From NCBI GenBank assembly GCA_949294425.1, contig CASFHJ010000156.1:1-5712 (forward strand): a DNA stretch of 5,712 nt, given 5' to 3'. Positions 4,875-5,712 of the stretch are shown here, piece after piece; position 1 is the first letter of the stretch, and every line of letters begins with the position of its first letter. Below the pieces are notes generated by a model that was not told where the DNA came from, searched no databases, and worked only from the letters and a program-made list of their open reading frames with translations. The translations under genes and the position numbers were made by a program. The DNA is from an uncultured Campylobacter sp. Its GTDB lineage: Bacteria; Campylobacterota; Campylobacteria; Campylobacterales; Campylobacteraceae.

Positions 4875-5712
4875 TAGCCCTTATAACAAGCTCTGCTTTT
4901 AAATCCCTCATACAGGCATTGTGTTTTAAGGGACAAATTCTTTTCATGCAAGGCATACAGGCTAAATTTAAATGCACCAGCCTTGCATTTTCATTTAACC
5001 AAGGATTTGTCTTTTTGAAATTTGTAGGACCAAAAATAGCTATGGTTTTTATCTTGTAAGCAGCAGCTATATGCATGGCTCCGCTGTCATTGCACAAAAG
5101 CAAATCAAGGCTTGAAATATAAGTGCAAAGCTCTTTTATGCTAGTCTTTCCACATAAATTTATGCACTTTGCACCAGCTTTTAAAAGCTCTTCTTCTATG
5201 CTTGACACAAGAGGGCTTTCCTCTTTTGAGCCAAAAAGTAAGATAGTATGTGTATCCTTAAGGCTTAAAGCACTCTTAGCAAAGTAGCTTGGCTCCCACC
5301 TCTTAGCCTCTCCATACTTCGCACCAGCACTTATGCCAAGTAATTTTTTAGAGCTATCTTGCTTTTTAAAGGGCAAAAAAAGCTGCTTATCTTCCACCTT
5401 TATACCTATGCTTTCTTCTATGAATTTTATGTATTTTAGGACCTGATGCTCTTCTTTGTGTTTTTTCTTATCAAAGATAAATTTATGCTTTGATCTTAAT
5501 AAAAAAAGCAAAAATTTAGAAGAAAGGGCTGAGCGAAAGGAAAAAGCGTGGGAAAAATTATATCTTTTAGAAAATCTTATATATTTAAAAAATCTTTTCT
5601 TTTTCTCATCAAGCTCTACGCTCACATTTTCAAGATCCTTAAAAAGCTCAGTAGCAACAAAGGAACCAAAAAGCACAAAATGCTTATTAGAAAAATGCGA
5701 AAACAAGGCTTT
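4858..5712 (-). CDS. waaF: LOS heptosyltransferase II WaaF, partial (N-terminus beyond right edge)
   Basis: This family-9 glycosyltransferase transfers L-glycero-D-manno-heptose from ADP-heptose to the first heptose of the lipooligosaccharide inner core, at the cytoplasmic face of the inner membrane. The frame is open to the right edge, giving 284 visible residues. A TTG at 5706 is not the true start. WaaF is usually about 310-320 residues, so some 30 N-terminal residues with the Leu-Gly-Asp loop are outside. Numbering from the edge, recognisable parts are HKEEHQVLKY near 85-94, GAKYGEAKRW at 130-139, NDSGAMHIAAA at 208-218 (the ADP-heptose site), FGPT at 227-230 and a Cys-rich tail with cysteines at 252, 255, 260 and 267, which I recall as usual in WaaF. 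The HKEEHQ and ACMPCM segments recall C. jejuni WaaF strongly; WaaC lacks this tail. Its stop lies inside the lipoprotein gene's end. Confidence 0.93.
   Translation of the reverse strand, partial: KALFSHFSNKHFVLFGSFVATELFKDLENVSVELDEKKKRFFKYIRFSKRYNFSHAFSFRSALSSKFLLFLLRSKHKFIFDKKKHKEEHQVLKYIKFIEESIGIKVEDKQLFLPFKKQDSSKKLLGISAGAKYGEAKRWEPSYFAKSALSLKDTHTILLFGSKEESPLVSSIEEELLKAGAKCINLCGKTSIKELCTYISSLDLLLCNDSGAMHIAAAYKIKTIAIFGPTNFKKTNPWLNENARLVHLNLACMPCMKRICPLKHNACMRDLKAELVIRAIKDLV

Noticed and set aside
5704..5706. TTG at 5706 as the start of waaF
   Set aside because: The frame stays open to the window edge, and WaaF proteins need about 30 more N-terminal residues, including the Leu-Gly-Asp loop.

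Overview
The window is AT-rich and densely coded, with short or overlapping gene junctions. Its proteins fit the genus Campylobacter (phylum Campylobacterota): the WaaF, ThiH, AguA, cation-efflux and AguB sequences all resemble C. jejuni-type proteins, judged from memory and not from a search. The species cannot be fixed from this window. From memory, the gene order differs from C. jejuni, where thiH follows thiS-thiF-thiG and waaF borders the lipooligosaccharide locus.

Layout from left to right. Six genes run leftward and probably form one transcription unit, read from about 4420 down past base 1. In order of transcription they are thiH (tyrosine lyase for the thiamine thiazole), a ThiE/TenI-family gene (probably thiazole tautomerase), an unrecognised 58-residue acidic protein (2455-2631), aguA (agmatine deiminase), a cation diffusion facilitator transporter, and aguB (N-carbamoylputrescine amidase, cut by the left edge). 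Three of the five junctions overlap. The largest gap, 70 bases before aguA, holds an AT-only inverted repeat and a possible promoter. To the right, a small lipoprotein gene (4494-4874) runs rightward, divergent from thiH. Its last 17 bases overlap tail-to-tail with waaF (LOS heptosyltransferase II), which runs leftward and is cut by the right edge.

Functionally there are two metabolic pairs. ThiH and the TenI-like protein serve the thiazole half of thiamine synthesis. AguA and AguB convert agmatine to putrescine, the start of the polyamine route in Campylobacter. A metal exporter gene sits between aguA and aguB. No RNA gene, insertion sequence, CRISPR array or recognisable riboswitch is present. 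No stretch over 300 bases lacks a gene.

No dramatic new system is evident. The points most worth a second look are the unannotated acidic small protein, the evidence that the second thi gene is TenI and not ThiE, the separation of thiH from the other thiazole genes, the altered metal site B in the transporter, and the compact thiH/lipoprotein divergent promoter region.
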